This document shows, piece after piece, positions 6,686-9,932 of a stretch of 9,932 nucleotides of DNA. Each line of letters begins with the position of its first letter. The stretch's first letter is position 1. The position numbers and the translations under genes are program-made. The DNA is from Ktedonobacter racemifer (GTDB taxonomy: Bacteria > Chloroflexota > DTOL01 > JACQYG01). The notes below the pieces were generated by a model that saw nothing but the letters and a program-made list of their open reading frames with translations, searched no databases and was not told the origin of the DNA. The stretch lies in NCBI GenBank assembly GCA_020723545.1, contig DYIS01000062.1:986-10917 (forward strand). The letters run 5' to 3'.

Positions 6686-7627
6686 CTATGGGTTAGTCAC
6701 TGCCGGGGCGCTGGCCGGCGACAAGCTCTTTAGCTCCAGGTAAGTCAGCGTCCAGAAGCTGGAGCGGAAGACCACCATGAGCCCCCCAACGAAAGCCAGG
6801 ACGAGGACCGCGATCAGGCCCAGAGGCATGGCTACCAAGAGGGTCGGGCCCAGGGCGTTCGTTGCCAGGTAGGTTACCAGGGCAGGACCCGCCACCAGGA
6901 GGATCAGCAACAAGACGAGCGGCAGCATCACCAGTCCCCAGCCGATGCCCACGGCGAACATCAGTAGCCAGGCAAGCCCCACTCTGGCCAGGTTGCGCCG
7001 GATGTAGCCAAAGCCTCCTTTGATGGAATCAAGAACACCACGCCGTTCGATCACACAAGAGCGGTCGATGAACTCCCAGGCCACGCTGAGGACTAGCGCC
7101 CCCAGGATGATCACCCCTAGGACCGGGAGAAGGAGCCCTACTGCCAGGCCGACGCCGATGACCTTGGCTGCCGTATTGTCAACGAGCAGCAGTAGCAGTG
7201 GAGACAGCCCCAGGAGAATCAGAAAGAGCGTGACCGCAAAGGCCGGGATGCCGATCACCAGGCGGATCAGGAACAAGGTGACCGTGCGGGCGAGGCCGAT
7301 CTTAAAGCCACCCCTAATGCTGGTTTTCTCGTCCTCCTCGATCTCATTCACCATGCCGATCAGAGCCGCATGGCAGACTAGGTTGAGCACGACCGCCAAC
7401 AACCCCAGCAGCAGCCCCAGGGCGATTACGGCGATGATAACCCCGGTGGCCATTTCTGGCGAAGGGAGGGCACCTGGCGTGCTGGGGCCGCCACTGAAGC
7501 TGTAGCGGAAGCTCTGGCCGAAGTTCCCGCCGCTGCCCAGTAGGGTCAGGATGAAACCGAACAGCCAAAGGGCCTTATACCTCAGGGTGATGTGAAAGGC
7601 GCGTCTCAGGATTTTTCCGTAGTCCAC
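6686..7627 (-). CDS. Polytopic membrane protein, last gene of the ABC operon
   Basis: The 313-residue protein has about six hydrophobic segments (roughly 18-32, 61-93, 115-149, 155-185, 215-248 and 263-288) and a soluble-looking Gly/Ser/Pro stretch at 33-58. An internal echo is visible: SIRGGF at 103-108 and SIKGGF at 201-206, each just before a membrane segment, suggesting a duplicated helical bundle. The ending FRSSFWTLTYLELK resembles families of glycerophosphodiesterase membrane-domain or YciC-like proteins, but no catalytic residues are apparent. The start is supported by GGGAGGA just upstream (about 7631-7637). It lies 67 bases after the lipoprotein gene on the same strand and is probably its operon partner. 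It may act as an accessory membrane component of the exporter; this is inference from position. Confidence 0.85.
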   Translation of the reverse strand: MDYGKILRRAFHITLRYKALWLFGFILTLLGSGGNFGQSFRYSFSGGPSTPGALPSPEMATGVIIAVIALGLLLGLLAVVLNLVCHAALIGMVNEIEEDEKTSIRGGFKIGLARTVTLFLIRLVIGIPAFAVTLFLILLGLSPLLLLLVDNTAAKVIGVGLAVGLLLPVLGVIILGALVLSVAWEFIDRSCVIERRGVLDSIKGGFGYIRRNLARVGLAWLLMFAVGIGWGLVMLPLVLLLILLVAGPALVTYLATNALGPTLLVAMPLGLIAVLVLAFVGGLMVVFRSSFWTLTYLELKSLSPASAPAVTNP

Positions 7628-7694
7628 ATTTGTCCTCCCAACCGTTCGTCCTGCGCACCCTGTACTACGAAGCGGCGTAAGAAACGTTGCATCT

Positions 7695-8402
7695 CTACGA
7701 ATGCCTTCTCAAAAGAAACACCACGCCGCTTTGGACGTTTTGATATTTCACGAGATAGTATGGCTCATCCACGCTGTACCAGGCATACTGTACGCCGGTC
7801 CCAAAGTCCATCTCTAGTTTATGAGTAGAAAAAGTCCCCGCCGGGGTCTCCACCGTTTCCCTGGCCAACACCTTTAGCCTGAGCTTCACCGAAGAGGCGG
7901 TGGCCGGGATCACATTGGTATAGGCGGTGCTGAAGCCCTCGTTTAAGGGCAGGGCCCGGATCATCATCAGGCTCTCATCGTTGTCGTAGGCGTCGGCGGG
8001 GACACCGATGGTGACATCCTTGTCACCATCTTTAGTCCTGGCCTTGACGACAAGCTTGTCTCCCTTGTATTCGGCCTCCAGGCTGAAGTCAGCGGGCGTG
8101 CCTCTCCTCTGCCAGGTACTTGTGATCGGCTTCAAATCGGTGGCCTGGACAGTGACCAGTTTTTCATCGTGCAAGGACCCGATCCTGGTCTTCTCGCCCA
8201 GGATGTAGGTCTCGCCCTCCTTGGTGATGGTCCAGGTGGTCTGGCCGATCTCCTTGCCGTCTTTGTCGTAGAGGACGTACTCGGTCTGTTCTAAATACGA
8301 CCATGGAACGCTAAAAGACAATGGCCGGGCCGGCTCAGCCCCACAGGCGGCAAGCGCCATTTCCAGTGTGAGGGACAATGTTGCGAGAGCTTTCCCCTTC
8401 AT
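7695..8402 (-). CDS. DUF3108-like lipoprotein in an ABC transporter operon
   Basis: The 235-residue protein starts with a short signal sequence and a lipobox LAAC with Cys20 as the lipidated residue, so it should be anchored outside the membrane. Glu14 inside the hydrophobic stretch is unusual but does not remove the lipobox. The rest is predicted beta-rich, with alternating strands such as EYVLYDKDGKEIGQTTWTI (41-59). The C-terminal part, ETPAGTFSTHKLEM followed by VQYAWYS and a YYLVKYQN strand, matches the pattern of DUF3108-type beta proteins. Its role is unknown; related envelope proteins are thought to bind hydrophobic ligands or assist envelope assembly. The ATG at 8402 shares an ATGA with the stop of a tiny upstream frame, suggesting translational coupling. 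GAAAGG about ten bases upstream could also serve. The ABC permease and ATPase genes are upstream. Confidence 0.85.
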   Translation of the reverse strand: MKGKALATLSLTLEMALAACGAEPARPLSFSVPWSYLEQTEYVLYDKDGKEIGQTTWTITKEGETYILGEKTRIGSLHDEKLVTVQATDLKPITSTWQRRGTPADFSLEAEYKGDKLVVKARTKDGDKDVTIGVPADAYDNDESLMMIRALPLNEGFSTAYTNVIPATASSVKLRLKVLARETVETPAGTFSTHKLEMDFGTGVQYAWYSVDEPYYLVKYQNVQSGVVFLLRRHS

Positions 8403-8539
8403 AGTAGTTCGCCTTTCACGCTACTCCGGCGATAGGCAAAGAGCAAGAGCAAATAGCCTACGGCCACATCCACGGGCACTAACAGGATCAGGAAAGGCTG
8501 GATTGTGGCGGTGAGCTGCGGCAGGAACTGGAGTGTAAT
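8399..8539 (-). CDS. Tiny hydrophobic frame, small protein or permease-tail remnant
   Basis: Between the permease stop and the lipoprotein start, one minus-strand frame is open for 54 codons (8563-8399) and ends in an ATGA overlap with the lipoprotein ATG. It has no ATG, GTG or TTG near its beginning. The most plausible start is an ATT at 8539, seven bases after AAGGA (8547-8551), giving 46 residues. The product would have one membrane segment (about QPFLILLVPVDVAVGYLLLL) and a basic tail. The PVDVAVGYLLLLF stretch resembles the final helix of the adjacent permease (FLDVAVVYVGAKLF), and GATGTGGCCGT is shared at DNA level. It could be the remains of a second, mostly deleted permease gene, or a real small protein coupled to the lipoprotein. 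Confidence 0.4.
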   Translation of the reverse strand: MTLQFLPQLTATIQPFLILLVPVDVAVGYLLLLFAYRRSSVKGELL

Positions 8540-8549
8540 TACCTTATCC

Positions 8550-9329
8550 TTACTTCCATTTGGTCAAAATCGTCTCTCTTTGGAACAGCTTTGCCCCCAC
8601 GTAAACCACGGCCACATCTAGGAAGGCCACGGCCAGGGCGCCCAGGGCGAACATCTGGAAGTTCAGGAGTATCTTTCCCGCCGTAGCCGCGATGCTGACG
8701 GCTACGAAAGGCAACACCAAGAGGCCGCCGATCTGCTCTGCCAGCCGCACGTCGTTCACCCGGGAGGAGATGATCACCGCCAGGCTCACCGAAAGCACAG
8801 TGAATAGCGGTGCCAGGACGATAAGCGCCAAAAGCCACATGGGGCTCACGATCACTCCATATACCAAGTCGGTGGCCACGAAACGGGCCAGGACAGCGTA
8901 GGCGGCGAAGGCTAACCAGGTAAGGGCTACCGCCGGCATCGCCGCCGCCAGCACCTTTCCCAGCAAGAGCTCCCAGACACTGATGGGGGTGGCCAGGAGT
9001 GGCTCCAGGCTGCGCTGCTGCTTCTCCCCGATGATGCTGTAGGAGGCAATGAAGATGGGCACGATGAGCGGGATCATGAGAAAATAGAACATGAACTGGT
9101 TGACCAGCAGGACCTGCGCCGCGCTTTTGGGGTCCATGCCAGCGAAGGCCGGGAGGGAGGTGATGTTCTCCATGCCCCGGAGAGAGCCCTTCTCTTTATT
9201 GGTCATGTATAGCATCACCAACGGGATGACCACGAAAAGTGTGGGCATTAACCCGGCGGTGTAGATGATCATTTTGTTCTTGAGCACCTCGGCCCACTCT
9301 TTATCGATGATCACGCGTACCCGGTTCAT
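8550..9329 (-). CDS. ABC-2 type transporter permease
   Basis: The 259-residue integral membrane protein has about six transmembrane segments (roughly 23-42, 79-99, 124-149, 163-188, 201-218 and 224-247). It carries the ABC-2/NatB-like cytoplasmic coupling signature GEKQQRSLEPLLATPIS at 101-117 followed by ELLLGK. An extracytoplasmic loop lies at about 43-78. It would form the membrane channel of an exporter together with the ATPase encoded just upstream. Its ATG overlaps the ATPase stop in an ATGA, so the two are translationally coupled. Length is typical for the family. The substrate cannot be read from the sequence; NatB-like permeases include sodium, drug and polysaccharide or lipid exporters. 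Only one full permease gene is present here, so the transporter is either a homodimer or uses a second subunit encoded elsewhere. Confidence 0.93.
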   Translation of the reverse strand: MNRVRVIIDKEWAEVLKNKMIIYTAGLMPTLFVVIPLVMLYMTNKEKGSLRGMENITSLPAFAGMDPKSAAQVLLVNQFMFYFLMIPLIVPIFIASYSIIGEKQQRSLEPLLATPISVWELLLGKVLAAAMPAVALTWLAFAAYAVLARFVATDLVYGVIVSPMWLLALIVLAPLFTVLSVSLAVIISSRVNDVRLAEQIGGLLVLPFVAVSIAATAGKILLNFQMFALGALAVAFLDVAVVYVGAKLFQRETILTKWK

Positions 9330-9932
9330 GCTACTTTGCCTCCATCGATCAGGCTGAAGTACACCTCTTCCAGGGAATGCTTCAGTTCGTTGACAAATTG
9401 CACCTGGCCACCCGCTTGCACCAGGTTGCGGACGAGAATTGGGTTCTGATCCTCCGGATTATCCAGGCCAATGATCAATTGGTTGTCTATCCTCTCGATG
9501 CTTCTGATGAACGGCAGACTCCGCACTGCGGCGACCAATGGCTCGGTCAAGGCTTTAAGATGGACAACTACCTTGCGACCGTAGAGCCGCTGGCGCAGGT
9601 TGGCTGGTGTGTCCACCTGGATGAGATGCTGCTTCATAACGCCGATGCGGTCGCACAGGCGGTCGGCCTCGTCCAGGTTGTGGGTGCAAAGAACGATGGT
9701 GCGCCCTTCAGTTTTCAGCTCTGCTATGAAATGACGAACCACCCTGGCCGCCTCCGGGTCCAGGGCTGCCGTGGGCTCGTCCAGGAAGAGCACCTTGGGC
9801 TCGTGGATGAGGGCCCTGGCTATGGCCATCTTCTGCTTCATGCCCTTGGAGAACTCGCCTACAGTGTCGGTGCGGCGCTCCCACAGGCCTAACATCTCCA
9901 GATAGCGGCGGACCTGTTTTTCGCGTAGTAGA
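9326..9932 (-). CDS. ABC transporter ATP-binding protein, N-terminus beyond window
   Basis: The visible 201 C-terminal residues belong to an ABC-2-type exporter ATPase. The signature motif appears as EFSKGMKQK, a form typical of NatA-like proteins, in place of LSGGQ. It is followed by Walker B (KVLFLDEP), the D-loop (ALDPEA) and the switch histidine in CTHNLDEAD. The Walker A motif and the true start are beyond the right edge. After the nucleotide-binding core comes an accessory C-terminal domain of about 100 residues ending in SLEEVYFSLIDGGKVA, as is common in this group. It would power the permease encoded directly downstream with a four-base overlap. The operon promoter must lie outside the window. 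Family assignment is certain; the substrate is not. Confidence 0.95.
   Translation of the reverse strand, partial: LLREKQVRRYLEMLGLWERRTDTVGEFSKGMKQKMAIARALIHEPKVLFLDEPTAALDPEAARVVRHFIAELKTEGRTIVLCTHNLDEADRLCDRIGVMKQHLIQVDTPANLRQRLYGRKVVVHLKALTEPLVAAVRSLPFIRSIERIDNQLIIGLDNPEDQNPILVRNLVQAGGQVQFVNELKHSLEEVYFSLIDGGKVA

Noticed and set aside
7628..7694. Small frame starting at an ATG in the gap between lipoprotein and membrane-protein genes
   Set aside because: It runs only about 29 codons, overlaps the start of the membrane-protein gene in another frame and has no ribosome binding site of its own.
9377..9892. 171-codon plus-strand open frame opposite the ABC ATPase
   Set aside because: The minus strand has unambiguous signature, Walker B and switch-histidine motifs; the plus frame is a shadow.

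Overview
The window looks like a GC-rich bacterial chromosome segment with short intergenic gaps and no rRNA, tRNA, CRISPR array or insertion sequence. The lineage cannot be fixed from sequence alone. The large surface protein uses an N-terminal membrane anchor rather than a lipobox, next to a lipoprotein and a simple ABC exporter operon, which would suit a single-membrane lineage such as Chloroflexota. That is only a guess.

Layout. (1) Positions 1-4312, minus strand: most of a large alpha-2-macroglobulin-family gene with an intact Gly-Cys-Ile-Glu-Gln thioester motif; its C-terminus lies beyond the left edge. (2) Positions 4313-4551: a divergent control region. Two extended -10 promoters carry the same ten bases in opposite orientation, and an imperfect dyad sits almost exactly midway between them. 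(3) Positions 4552-6549, plus strand: a short bacterioferritin-like di-iron protein, a strong palindromic hairpin, then a DUF692/MNIO (multinuclear iron oxidative enzyme) gene followed by a 196-residue cysteine-rich protein that I do not recognise. (4) Positions 6686-9932, minus strand: an ABC export operon entering from the right edge, read as ATPase (partial), ABC-2 permease, a very small hydrophobic reading frame, a DUF3108-like lipoprotein and a polytopic membrane protein.

How they may work together. The most interesting part is the MNIO gene with its cysteine-rich partner. MNIO enzymes characterised so far use an iron cluster to modify cysteine or other residues in ribosomal peptides, usually with a partner or precursor encoded next door. 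Here there is no obvious small precursor and none of the partner families I know. The neighbour is a Cys-rich protein that could be a partner, a substrate or a downstream cysteine-chemistry enzyme. The ferritin-like gene just upstream may store or supply iron, but it appears to have its own promoter and terminator, so a functional link is inferred only from proximity. The alpha-2-macroglobulin protein probably traps proteases outside the membrane. The ABC operon has overlapping or closely spaced genes and probably makes one exporter complex with accessory envelope proteins of unknown substrate.
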